Source: Salinivirgaceae bacterium
Lineage (GTDB): Bacteria > Bacteroidota > Bacteroidia > Bacteroidales > SZUA-534
Reading direction: 5' to 3'
NCBI GenBank assembly: GCA_024405635.1
Contig: JAKSOL010000002.1
Span: 153,458-217,457 of the forward strand
DNA length: 64,000 nt
A program made the position numbers and the translations under genes. The notes under the pieces are model-generated. The model searched no databases, was not told where the DNA came from, and worked only from the letters and a program-made list of their open reading frames with translations. Shown here piece after piece: positions 27,825 through 36,357 of the stretch (the stretch's first letter is position 1; each line of letters begins with the position of its first letter).

Positions 27825-28956
27825 CAAATTGTCCCGCAAATAGCACCTCGTTTGTTGCTTTGTTTACAATGTAATAAACAAACGGGTGGTCGAACAATAC
27901 TGGAATGTCGCGCGATAGTGAACTCTTGGCAATCATTTCAATAGCAGTTGCGGCTGCAGCTTCGGTTCCTTTTTCATCTACGATTATTGTGGCATTGTGA
28001 AACACAGCACCTATTTTTAAATCGTTAGCTTGACTAATGCCCGAAAAGTTGGCAATGTTGCTGAACGCGTTTTTAAGACCTATATTTTTCAATGTTTCGC
28101 TAACATTTGTTGCTGTGTTGGTGTTGAATTTTGGCATCGATAATATAATGGAAGTTGGGCGCAGAACTTTGGCAATGTCGTTGAGTATGCCATTTTTGAA
28201 TCTCGAAAGCATTTCGGTAATAGTGCGGCCTTTGGGCATTATAATATACATTGATAATTGATTGCCGTTGTATGGGAGTTCAACTGCTTGAATGTTGCCA
28301 TCGGAGTAAAAGTTTAACATTTGCGTTTGTTGCATGAAAGATGCGCGTTGTGTTGTGTCGCCAAAAAAATCGCCATGCCAAGTGTTGCTGCTTTTGAATG
28401 GAGTAGCCCATTCGCCCGAAAAATCTATGGTGTTGGTTAGTAATAAACGAGTGTTCTTGTCAAGGGCGTTACTTGGTATAAGTTCCTTTATCTTGCCGTT
28501 AGTTTGTTGTTTTGCCCATTGGTTTATTGCATTGCGTGCTTTGGCTCGTTTTTTGTCCGATTTAAAGTCGCAAAGTTTTGCTTCTGCTTTAAAATTGTTT
28601 GCCATTTCTTTTTTGAACGAGGCATTTATAGGATAGTCATTTTGAACCCAAATAGCATTTGTAACGTTAACTTTGCATTTGCCGCTAATGGTTGAAACGC
28701 AAGGCTTTGAGTCGGTTGCAAGCAGCCTGTTAAACTCAACTTTTGTGTCGCCCTTTGCTCCCGTTGCTGCCATTTGCAATGCAGTGCTTATTGAAGCTGG
28801 CGAAAAAACAAAGTTTTGTTTTTCCATTTCTTTGGTCAGCTCCAGTTGTATTTTGTAGGGGAGTAATCCGGTGCTAAGCGCTTTGTTGGCGTTTTTTTGA
28901 GCTATTAAATTTGTGCTTGCAATAATGGCAAGAGTCAGGATTAGTATTTTTTTCAT
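27811..28956 (-). CDS. Serpin family protease inhibitor
   Basis: 381 residues from the ATG at 28956, giving a signal peptide (MKKILILTLAIIAS...LIAQ); a much longer upstream frame lies inside the M24 gene. The serpin core is recognisable: FVFSPASISTALQMAATGAKG, NAIWVQNDY, LLLTNTIDFSGEW and the C-terminal PVLFDHPFVYYIV. The hinge GTEAAAATAIEM is of the inhibitory type. Counting P17 as the Glu of DEKGTE puts Lys at P1 and Ser at P1', which suggests targets that cut after lysine. It is exported, 4 nt after the M24 peptidase gene and probably co-transcribed. Confidence 0.93.
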   Translation of the reverse strand: MKKILILTLAIIASTNLIAQKNANKALSTGLLPYKIQLELTKEMEKQNFVFSPASISTALQMAATGAKGDTKVEFNRLLATDSKPCVSTISGKCKVNVTNAIWVQNDYPINASFKKEMANNFKAEAKLCDFKSDKKRAKARNAINQWAKQQTNGKIKELIPSNALDKNTRLLLTNTIDFSGEWATPFKSSNTWHGDFFGDTTQRASFMQQTQMLNFYSDGNIQAVELPYNGNQLSMYIIMPKGRTITEMLSRFKNGILNDIAKVLRPTSIILSMPKFNTNTATNVSETLKNIGLKNAFSNIANFSGISQANDLKIGAVFHNATIIVDEKGTEAAAATAIEMIAKSSLSRDIPVLFDHPFVYYIVNKATNEVLFAGQFVNAE

Positions 28957-28960
28957 TTGG

Positions 28961-30373
28961 TTATCCGTTTTGTACTGTTTGTTCAACTTCGTCAATGGTT
29001 GATGGTACTTTTTTGCTACCCAAAACACGAGCTCCTGTTTCGGTAATAAGAAGGTCATCTTCAATTCTAACGCCACCAAAATCAATGTATTGCTCAACTT
29101 TGTTAAAATTAATGAACTCGGCATTTTTGCCAGACGCTTTCCATTGGTTAATAAGGTCGGGAATGAAGTATATGCCAGGTTCATCGCTCACAACAAAACC
29201 GGGTTGAAGAGTGCGGCCCATGCGTAACGATGATGTGCCAAATTGGTCAATTGGGCGTGTTATTTGGTCGTAACCAACATAAATCTGGCCTAAATTTTCC
29301 ATGTCGTGAACATCGAGTCCAATCATGTGCCCAAGTCCGTGCGGTAAAAACATTGCATGAGCACCAGCGGCTACGGCTTCGTCAATATCGCCCTTCATTA
29401 ATCCTAGGCTCTTAAGACCTTGTGCAATAATCTTGCAGCAAGCAAGGTGAACGCTCAAGTATGTTACTCCTGGTTTTGCAAGTTTAGCGGCAGCTTGGTT
29501 AGCATCAAGCACAATTTGGTAAATCTCTTTCTGTTTTTGTGTGAATTTGCCATTTACTGGAAATGTGCGAGTGTAGTCCGATGGGTATCCCATTGCAGTT
29601 TCGGCTCCAGCGTCAACCAACATAAGGCGCCCCGAGGTAATAGGATTGCCGTGATAGTGATTGTGTAGAGTTTGCCCATTTTGCGTTAATATGGTAGGAA
29701 ACGAAAAGTAACCTCCGTATTTGAGTGGAATACTATCTACGATGCTATGCAATTCGTACTCATTTTTTACACGAGTAACATTTTTCATTGCTGCTACATG
29801 CATTTCGTAACCAATAGCACAAGCAAATTCCATCTCTTCAATTTCTTCGGCCGATTTTACTGAGCGCAAATCTATTATGGCTTGTGTGAGTTTCATTGAA
29901 ATACCATTAGCAACCTCGTCAGTTGAGCGGTTCAGCATTTTAGATAGTTTTATTAAGGCATCAGCTCGATATTGTGGAGTGTACATTATGTCGCGGTCCA
30001 TTCTCATAGCAGTGTGCACATACTCAATGGCTTCAGAGGTTGGCTTTACTCTAGTGATTCCAGCAAGTAGCGCACGTTCGCGTATGGTTTGTTGTTTTCC
30101 CATCCATACAATGTCATCAATACTATATTCATCGGCAAAAATTATCTCTTCACCACTATCAAAATCAATGGCGGCCATAATGCCGGGTTGCCAAATGCCA
30201 AAAAAGTAAATAAATGTGCTGTCTTGACGAAAGCGATATGTATTGTCGGTGTAGTTCATAGGAGAATCGTTGTTTCCCATAAAAATTGCTACACCAGTTT
30301 TTACTTTGTCACGTAAAAGTCGGCGGCGAGTAGCGTAAGTGCTTGCGCCAAACATGGTTCGTATTGTGTTCAT
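28961..30373 (-). CDS. pepP: M24 family aminopeptidase P (Xaa-Pro aminopeptidase)
   Basis: 470 residues from the ATG at 30373 (MNTIRTMFGASTYATRRRLL); a TTG seven codons earlier is less likely. An N-terminal creatinase-like domain spans about 1-170. The pita-bread catalytic domain holds the dinuclear metal ligands: VDAGAETAMGYPSDYTRTF (two Asp), GLGHMIGLDVHD (His), SDEPGIYF (Glu) and GVRIEDDLLIT (Glu). It removes an N-terminal residue before proline in the cytosol. TACCTTTG on the minus strand (30399-30392) is a good -7 element, giving a short leader. The serpin gene follows. Confidence 0.93.
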   Translation of the reverse strand: MNTIRTMFGASTYATRRRLLRDKVKTGVAIFMGNNDSPMNYTDNTYRFRQDSTFIYFFGIWQPGIMAAIDFDSGEEIIFADEYSIDDIVWMGKQQTIRERALLAGITRVKPTSEAIEYVHTAMRMDRDIMYTPQYRADALIKLSKMLNRSTDEVANGISMKLTQAIIDLRSVKSAEEIEEMEFACAIGYEMHVAAMKNVTRVKNEYELHSIVDSIPLKYGGYFSFPTILTQNGQTLHNHYHGNPITSGRLMLVDAGAETAMGYPSDYTRTFPVNGKFTQKQKEIYQIVLDANQAAAKLAKPGVTYLSVHLACCKIIAQGLKSLGLMKGDIDEAVAAGAHAMFLPHGLGHMIGLDVHDMENLGQIYVGYDQITRPIDQFGTSSLRMGRTLQPGFVVSDEPGIYFIPDLINQWKASGKNAEFINFNKVEQYIDFGGVRIEDDLLITETGARVLGSKKVPSTIDEVEQTVQNG

Positions 30374-30679
30374 TGTGTTTATGTTTTGAACCAAAGGTAG
30401 AAATAAGTTGTAAACTGATGAAATTGAAAAAAAGAGAGCGAAAATAAGAGTAGAGAGGCGTGCTTTTGGTAACTTTTTTCTGATTGTATCGTAAAAGTAT
30501 TTGTAGTGGTTATTAAAAAAAATCAGCAGTCTTTTAGTGGTTGATATTCAAATGATAAGAATAGAAATTGCTCAACAATGCATTAAAGAATAAAAAATAG
30601 GAGGCTTGGTTTAATGAAAAATACTACTTTTACAATTATCGGTTGCAAGACAATCGGTGTGGAATTATAGTTAATAGGT
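30374..30679. other. Intergenic region between pepP and the cheR-sia operon, 306 bp
   Basis: It holds the minus-strand -7 element for pepP (30399-30392). On the plus strand no TAnnTTTG matches; the AT-rich stretch 30480-30600 may contain an unrecognised promoter. An 18-codon frame with an AGGAGG-like leader (30614-30670) ends 9 nt before cheR. Confidence 0.5.
30614..30670 (+). CDS. Possible 18-residue leader peptide
   Basis: ATG at 30614 encodes MKNTTFTIIGCKTIGVEL and stops at TAG 30668-30670, 9 nt before cheR. GGAGG lies at 30600-30604, about 10 nt upstream of the ATG, which is unusual because Bacteroidota seldom rely on Shine-Dalgarno pairing. It may be a chance frame. Confidence 0.2.
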   Translation: MKNTTFTIIGCKTIGVEL

Positions 30680-31534
30680 ATGATTAGTAACGACGATATT
30701 GCAAAGGTTCTGGCTGCTTTTAAAACGGCATCAACCTACGATTTTAGCGATTATTGCGACAGGTCGTTTGCGCGCCGAGTTGACAAGATTCTTACCGATA
30801 ATAAAATTTCTGCCGATTTGTTCGTGAAACAACTAATGAGTGATCGCGACTTCCTTGAAAAATCGGTGCGCGACATTACGGTAAACACAACCGAGCTTTT
30901 TCGCGATCCGCAAATGTGGCTCAACTTGCGCTATCAAGTGTTGCCTCGTTTTAAGGATAAACCTACAATTAAAATTTGGCATGCAGGCTGCTCATCGGGA
31001 CAAGAGATTTATTCAATGATGATTTTGCTTAACGAACTTGGCATGTTCGATAAAGCTCAAATCTTTGCTACCGATATAAATACCGCTGTTATTGAGGCCG
31101 CACAAACTGGTACTTACAAGTACATGTTCAACTTGAATTATTTGGACAACTTTGACAAGGTGATGCGCGAAAATCCGTACAACTTTGAGCAAAAGTACGA
31201 CGTCCCTTATGAAAAATACTTTGATATTGATAAGCGTAAGGACGTTATTCAAATGAATGATTTCTTGTGTAAGAAACCAGTGTTCCGTAAGCATGACTTG
31301 GTGAGCGGATGCAACCCATTCTATCACCAATTTGATTTAATATTGTGCCGCAACGTAATCATTTACTTTAATCCCAAATTGCAAAATAAGGTTATCAATA
31401 TGTTTGCAAATAACCTATCGGTAAATGGCTTTTTGATTTTGGGAGCTTCGGAAAGTATTTTGGGCTCGGCCAATAGTAGCTTTGAGCGAATGGTAGGTTT
31501 CTATCGTAAAAAACAAACAATTTCAATGTTTTAG
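30680..31534 (+). CDS. cheR: CheR-type protein-glutamate methyltransferase
   Basis: 284 residues. The N-terminal helical CheR_N (about 1-65) includes RSFARRVDKIL. VNTTELFRDPQMW precedes the SAM-binding WHAGCSSGQEIYSMM (100-114), with acidic ribose contact Asp132 in FATDINTAVI. ILCRNVIIYFNPKLQ and NGFLILGASESI finish the fold, so all catalytic marks are intact. The family methylates glutamates on chemoreceptor signalling helices. No MCP is encoded nearby; the coiled-coil region of the SpoIIE sensor two genes downstream is a conceivable target (inference). First clear gene of the 30680-41914 run, with 3 nt to the next gene. Confidence 0.93.
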   Translation: MISNDDIAKVLAAFKTASTYDFSDYCDRSFARRVDKILTDNKISADLFVKQLMSDRDFLEKSVRDITVNTTELFRDPQMWLNLRYQVLPRFKDKPTIKIWHAGCSSGQEIYSMMILLNELGMFDKAQIFATDINTAVIEAAQTGTYKYMFNLNYLDNFDKVMRENPYNFEQKYDVPYEKYFDIDKRKDVIQMNDFLCKKPVFRKHDLVSGCNPFYHQFDLILCRNVIIYFNPKLQNKVINMFANNLSVNGFLILGASESILGSANSSFERMVGFYRKKQTISMF

Positions 31535-31537
31535 CTT

Positions 31538-32365
31538 ATGATAGAAACTTTGGGTATAGTGGATATTAGAAAAATGAACGGATTTGTGTCCGAGGCATTT
31601 GGCATTAATTTGGCCGACTATGCGTCAACCATATTAAAACGCCGCTATGTGCACATGCTCAATACATATAATTGCGTGTCGGTAGATAATTTTGAGGATA
31701 GAATAAAAAAAGGAATAATTACCGCCGATGATGTGATGTATGAAGTGTCGCTAGAGACTACAGAATTGTTCCGCGATCCTTCGGCTTGGCGCGAAATGCG
31801 TGACAAATACTTGCCAGAAGTGTGCAAGTCGGGCAAGTGTAATATATTAATGCCCGGCGAGTCTTCAGGTGACGAACTTTACTCAATGATGATAGTGTTG
31901 TCTGAAGCAAATTTGTTAGATAAAGTTCAAGTAGATGCGTATTGCCCATCAAACCGAAACTTGAAACAAATAAAAGATGGTGGTTTGTATGATTCCAAAA
32001 AATTAGAGTTGGGTGATGCAAACTATACTAGATATTCGGGGCCTAAAACATTGTCCAACTATTATACATTGGTGGACAATAGAGCAAAAATGCAATCATC
32101 GTTGCTTAATGGGGTAAATCTTTCGGTGCGCGATGTACAGAAAAATGCCGACACAAAACGATATAAAATGATAGTGTATCGAAATGTGTTGCTGCAATAT
32201 TCGGTTCCATTGTATGAGCGAGTGGTGAAAACCTTAGTTGATAAACTTGACATAGGCGGTTACTTGATTATTGGCGATATGGAGACCCTTGAGTATTGCG
32301 ATTCAAACCGAAAATTGGTTTTGGTTGATAGCGCTGAACAGGTGTATCGTAAAAAGATGGATTAG
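31538..32365 (+). CDS. Degenerate CheR homologue
   Basis: 275 residues, aligning end to end with the preceding CheR: ETTELFRDPSAW, LYSMMIVLSEA, VYRNVLLQYS, GGYLIIGDMETLE. The SAM pocket is altered. HAGCSSGQE becomes MPGESSGDE (105-113), and the acidic residue of FATDIN is lost in DAYCPSNRN (133-141). A catalytic role is therefore doubtful. A regulatory or adaptor partner of the intact CheR, or a methyl-site binder, is more plausible. The tandem layout with 3-nt gaps on both sides indicates an old duplication followed by divergence inside the operon. Confidence 0.82.
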   Translation: MIETLGIVDIRKMNGFVSEAFGINLADYASTILKRRYVHMLNTYNCVSVDNFEDRIKKGIITADDVMYEVSLETTELFRDPSAWREMRDKYLPEVCKSGKCNILMPGESSGDELYSMMIVLSEANLLDKVQVDAYCPSNRNLKQIKDGGLYDSKKLELGDANYTRYSGPKTLSNYYTLVDNRAKMQSSLLNGVNLSVRDVQKNADTKRYKMIVYRNVLLQYSVPLYERVVKTLVDKLDIGGYLIIGDMETLEYCDSNRKLVLVDSAEQVYRKKMD

Positions 32366-32368
32366 AGT

Positions 32369-32935
32369 ATGGAAAGCGAATATAAAGCCATAATGATTGG
32401 AGGTTCTGCCGGAAGTTTTCAGGTGGTGTGCAAAATAATAGCCGCATTGCCTGCCGACTATCCATTGCCAATTATTATGTGTTTGCATAGATTGAAACAT
32501 GTGCGTTCGGGCTTTGTTGAGGCTCTTTCAATTAAATCAAAGTTGCCTATAATTGAGCCCCACGACAAAGAACCTCTACGCAATGGTCGCATATATTTGG
32601 CTCCCGCAAACTATCACATGTATATAGAGTTGGGTAACCGTTTTTCACTATCTACTGAGGATGTGATTAATCACTCGCGCCCATCAATCGATTTGTCATT
32701 CTTTTCCGCCTCGTACAATTATAAGCGTAAGTTGGTGGGAATAATTCTTAGTGGAGCCAACAAAGATGGAGCTCTAGGATTGAAAAGTGTAGCAGACGGT
32801 GGAGGCTTGACTATAGTCCAAGATCCTAAAGAATGTCAAGTCCCAACAATGACTACAGCTTCAATGAATGCAACAAAAGTTGACCATATATTTACAACCA
32901 AACAAATTATTGACTTTTTGCTTAAACTAACATAA
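32369..32935 (+). CDS. cheB: Stand-alone CheB methylesterase domain
   Basis: 188 residues, only the CheB catalytic domain, with no receiver domain at all. The triad is Ser13 (IGGSAGS), His40 (MCLHRLKH) and Asp133 (SGANKDGALG). The NHSRPSIDLSFFSA segment, typical of CheB, is present. It would hydrolyse glutamyl methyl esters or deamidate glutamines. Without a receiver it cannot be switched by CheA, so its activity may be constitutive or set by partners. It is 3 nt after the degenerate CheR. Confidence 0.9.
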   Translation: MESEYKAIMIGGSAGSFQVVCKIIAALPADYPLPIIMCLHRLKHVRSGFVEALSIKSKLPIIEPHDKEPLRNGRIYLAPANYHMYIELGNRFSLSTEDVINHSRPSIDLSFFSASYNYKRKLVGIILSGANKDGALGLKSVADGGGLTIVQDPKECQVPTMTTASMNATKVDHIFTTKQIIDFLLKLT

Positions 32936-32945
32936 CCCTAATTGT

Positions 32946-33698
32946 ATGGATATTTTGAAACACAAAAGCAAAACGTACACTTGCGGCATCTTGATGATGC
33001 TACTTTGTGTAGTTTCAATTATAGTACTGCTTTGCGGTAGCCAAAATATGGGCAATATAGCATCGCTCACATTGTTGGCATTGCTAGTTCTAATGGCGTT
33101 TATGGCGTTCAGTATGATGCTTATGGGCATCAAAATGGTAGACACAGTTATCGAAACCGAAGAAGATCGAATGATTGAGACCGAAGACCAATACGAGCAA
33201 AAGGTTGATGATATTATAAGAGATATAGATCAACGAGATTTCGATTTGGAAAAGGTAGCATCTCTTGTAACTAAAAACGAAGGTTGGAAAATGTTTGCAG
33301 AATCTCTTTTATCTTCGTTGTCAAAGCAAGTTGATATGGCGATAGGAATTGTATATAAGGCCGAAAAAGATGATAATGGAGATGTGTTTAATCCAGTGGC
33401 AACATATGCATATTATAGCGATCAAGCTCCATCCAGTTTTAGAGTGGGAGAGGGTATATCGGGACAAGTGGTGTTAGATAAAAAATCAATGATGCTAAAC
33501 GAATTGTCAAACAAAAACATGACAATAGTGTCGGGGTTAGGCGAGTCGCAAGTCAATAATTTGGCAATTGTTCCAATTTTAAAGGACGATAATGTGGTCG
33601 GTTTAATAGAAATTGCTACATTTAAACCATTGGAAAAATGTGTAGCAAGCAAGATAGATGATTTGTCTAAAGTAATTGGTAATATTGCACCTTTATAA
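32946..33698 (+). CDS. Membrane-anchored GAF-domain protein
   Basis: 250 residues. Two transmembrane helices (about 12-30 and 40-62) are joined by a short loop. An acidic helical linker with repeated ETE/EDQ (about 68-100) leads to a GAF domain (about 105-245: GIVYKAEKDD, FRVGEGISGQVV, LAIVPILKDDNVVGLIEIATF). No output domain follows. The GAF matches the one in the next protein (both have F.(V/I)GEG(I/L).GQ and a (I/L)VP(I/L) strand). It probably pairs with the SpoIIE sensor as a co-receptor or heterodimer partner (inference). Gaps are 10 nt before it and 12 nt after. Confidence 0.85.
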   Translation: MDILKHKSKTYTCGILMMLLCVVSIIVLLCGSQNMGNIASLTLLALLVLMAFMAFSMMLMGIKMVDTVIETEEDRMIETEDQYEQKVDDIIRDIDQRDFDLEKVASLVTKNEGWKMFAESLLSSLSKQVDMAIGIVYKAEKDDNGDVFNPVATYAYYSDQAPSSFRVGEGISGQVVLDKKSMMLNELSNKNMTIVSGLGESQVNNLAIVPILKDDNVVGLIEIATFKPLEKCVASKIDDLSKVIGNIAPL

Positions 33699-33710
33699 AC
33701 TGAAAACCTA

Positions 33711-36338
33711 ATGGGAATTTTAGTTGATACCATAAAGAGTGTCCTAGTATATAGGGCAAACAACAAGGAGAACTACGTGCCAAGCATGGTATGTATAGGC
33801 ATACTTGTAGTTGTCGTGTCGTGGATTGTTGCGTTTATAAGCAACGATATCGAAGTGTCTATTGTAGGATTGACAGAAATACACGGCCAAAATGCAATTT
33901 TGTTTGTTGTTGATTTGCTCCCATTTATAATGGGAGGTATTGGTTATGTGTTTACAAAATCAACACGCCAAGCAATACATGAGTTGACTGCTGAAATAAA
34001 CGAGAAGAATCGTGTTATTACACAAAATGCTCAATTTGCAAAAAAAATAGGTGAAGGCGATTTTAATGCTCAAGATGGAGAGGTTGATGATAACGATGTG
34101 TTAGGCCACTCGTTGAAAATTATGAAGAACAACCTTGCCGAAACTAATGAAAAAGAGAAAGAACATAACTGGATTGCAAAAGGAAAGGATTCAATTGCTG
34201 ATATCTTGCGCAAACAGTCAGAACTTGATAAACTATCGTATGAGACTTTGGTTGAGGTAATTAAATACATTGATGTTATTCAAGGTGCGTTTTATATCTA
34301 CAACGAAGACGAAAAAGTGTTGGAAAATACAGCGACTTATGCATATAACCGCCGCAAATATCAAAACGCAAGTTTTGCTATAGGAGAGGGCTTGGTCGGT
34401 CAATGTGCATTTGAGATGGATGTGATTTTCCGTCGCGAGATTCCTGATGATTTTATCACAATTACTAGTGGCATATTAGGTGAGCAAAAACCAACGTCGT
34501 TATTGCTGGTGCCTTTAGTGTCTGACGAAAAATTGCAAGGAGTTCTTGAATTTGCGTCATTAAAAGACGATATCACTGATTTGAAAATCAGATTTGTGAA
34601 AGAGTTGAGTGATGTTATTGCCCGTACTATTTCAAACTTAAAAGTATCTGCAAATACATCACGACTATACGATGAGTCCCAAAAAATGACAAAGGAATTG
34701 AAGGAGAGCGAGATTGCGCTTCTTCAAGAAAAAGAGCAATTGCAAGAAACTCGTGAGGAGGTTGAGAAGAAAAATGCTGACCTTAATGCACAAAACGAGA
34801 AGATTGAAAATGCGCAAAAGCGTTTGAATTCATTGCTTGAAAATGCTTCGGAGATTATTTCAATCTATGACGAAAATAGAGTGCTTACATACATAAGTCC
34901 TTCAGTTGTAAATATATATGGCTACACTGGAGATGAAATGATTGCAGGTAAGGACCTTGATAGGTTGACAGCAAAAGGTATTAAAGAGTTTGCAGAGGCA
35001 TTTACAAAACTACTTGAAGATCCTGAAACTCCGCAAACAATTCAATATACTTATATGAGGAAAGATGGCCAAAAGATCTTTATAGAATCAATTGGTCGAA
35101 ATTTGTTGAACGACCCAGCAATTAAGGGTATCATTATCAACTCGCAAGATATAACTGAGCGTAAACGTGCAGAGAAAGAGGAGCGCATGAAGAGTAAAAT
35201 GCAGTCGTTGTCCGAAAACTCTCTTGATATGATTACTCGTGTTGGTACTACTGGTATATTTTTCTATGCAAACCCAGTGGTTAAAAAATATACAGACATT
35301 GAGCCCTCAGCGTTGATTAACAAGAATTTGAATGAAGTTGATTTCCATCCGCAAATCAAAGTGTCGCTTAACGAAGCAATACAAATTGTGAAAGAAACTC
35401 ATGAGAAACACGATACAGAGGTTACTTTCCCAACTAATTTTGGTGATCGTATAATGCAAGTAAATGCAATACCAGAGTTTAGCGACGATAACAAAGAATT
35501 GGAAACTATTTTGCTTGTTGCTCACGATATTACTGAGCAAAAGATGGCGGAAATGGAAATTCAAGAGAAGAATAAATCAATTACCGAGAGTATCAACTAT
35601 GCTAAACGAATTCAGAACTCAATTCTGCCAAATACCAAGTTTATACAAGAGTATTTGCCGAACTCGTTCATATTGTATCGCCCTCGTGAGGTTGTAAGTG
35701 GAGACTTCCCTTGGTTCTTTAAAAAAGGTGATGACTTGTTTATCGCAGCAGTTGATTGTACAGGTCATGGTGTGCCGGGAGCTTTGTTGTCGTTTATTGG
35801 TTATTTTACATTGAATAATGTTGTTGACCACTATGACAATATTAACGCAGGTCAAATCCTAGATAAGGTTCACGAAGGGGTTCGTACAACATTGAAGCAA
35901 GATCGTATTGATTCTGAGGCTCGAGATGGTATGGATATGGCACTTTGTAAAATAAACCTTAAGAAAAATATACTAGAATTTGCAGGTGCTCATCGTCCTT
36001 TGTATTTGACGAGAGGAAAAGAATTGATTCAATACAAAGGAAGCCATAAGGCAATTGGAGGTATACCATTGGGTAAGAAACAGGAGGAAGATTTTGAGAA
36101 TCATTTGATAAATCTTGAAGCTGGTGACCGCGTATTTTTCTTCTCTGATGGATTCCCTGACCAAGTAGGAGGAGATAGTGGAAGAAAATATCAAACAAAT
36201 AGAATGCGAGAAGTGCTTTTAAATAACACAGAAGCAACTATATTTGAGCACGAAAAAATATTGAATGATGATTTGGAAGCTTATAGAGGAAACTATAAGC
36301 AAGTTGATGATATATTATTAATAGGTATAGAGTTTTAA
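33711..36338 (+). CDS. Membrane sensor phosphatase: GAF-PAS-PAS-SpoIIE (SiaA-like)
   Basis: 875 residues. Two transmembrane helices (24-43, 63-82) precede a HAMP-like helix region (about 85-145), GAF (about 175-310), a coiled coil (318-375), PAS 1 (374-485) and PAS 2 (495-610). A PPM/SpoIIE serine phosphatase (655-875) follows. Metal aspartates are seen in VVSGDFPWF (665), AAVDCTGHGVPGA (682), FFSDGFPDQ (813) and VDDILLIG (866/867). The usual DFYW is DFPW here. In Pseudomonas the analogous SiaA dephosphorylates SiaC. Here the next two genes are SiaB- and SiaC-like, so it is the likely phosphatase of the switch; the stimulus is unknown. Confidence 0.92.
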   Translation: MGILVDTIKSVLVYRANNKENYVPSMVCIGILVVVVSWIVAFISNDIEVSIVGLTEIHGQNAILFVVDLLPFIMGGIGYVFTKSTRQAIHELTAEINEKNRVITQNAQFAKKIGEGDFNAQDGEVDDNDVLGHSLKIMKNNLAETNEKEKEHNWIAKGKDSIADILRKQSELDKLSYETLVEVIKYIDVIQGAFYIYNEDEKVLENTATYAYNRRKYQNASFAIGEGLVGQCAFEMDVIFRREIPDDFITITSGILGEQKPTSLLLVPLVSDEKLQGVLEFASLKDDITDLKIRFVKELSDVIARTISNLKVSANTSRLYDESQKMTKELKESEIALLQEKEQLQETREEVEKKNADLNAQNEKIENAQKRLNSLLENASEIISIYDENRVLTYISPSVVNIYGYTGDEMIAGKDLDRLTAKGIKEFAEAFTKLLEDPETPQTIQYTYMRKDGQKIFIESIGRNLLNDPAIKGIIINSQDITERKRAEKEERMKSKMQSLSENSLDMITRVGTTGIFFYANPVVKKYTDIEPSALINKNLNEVDFHPQIKVSLNEAIQIVKETHEKHDTEVTFPTNFGDRIMQVNAIPEFSDDNKELETILLVAHDITEQKMAEMEIQEKNKSITESINYAKRIQNSILPNTKFIQEYLPNSFILYRPREVVSGDFPWFFKKGDDLFIAAVDCTGHGVPGALLSFIGYFTLNNVVDHYDNINAGQILDKVHEGVRTTLKQDRIDSEARDGMDMALCKINLKKNILEFAGAHRPLYLTRGKELIQYKGSHKAIGGIPLGKKQEEDFENHLINLEAGDRVFFFSDGFPDQVGGDSGRKYQTNRMREVLLNNTEATIFEHEKILNDDLEAYRGNYKQVDDILLIGIEF

Positions 36339-36357
36339 AACATAAAATATAATTGCT

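Noticed and set aside
31538..32365. Second CheR as a pseudogene
   Set aside because: The frame is intact, full length and tightly spaced on both sides; only the SAM-pocket residues changed, so it is listed as a degenerate but maintained gene.
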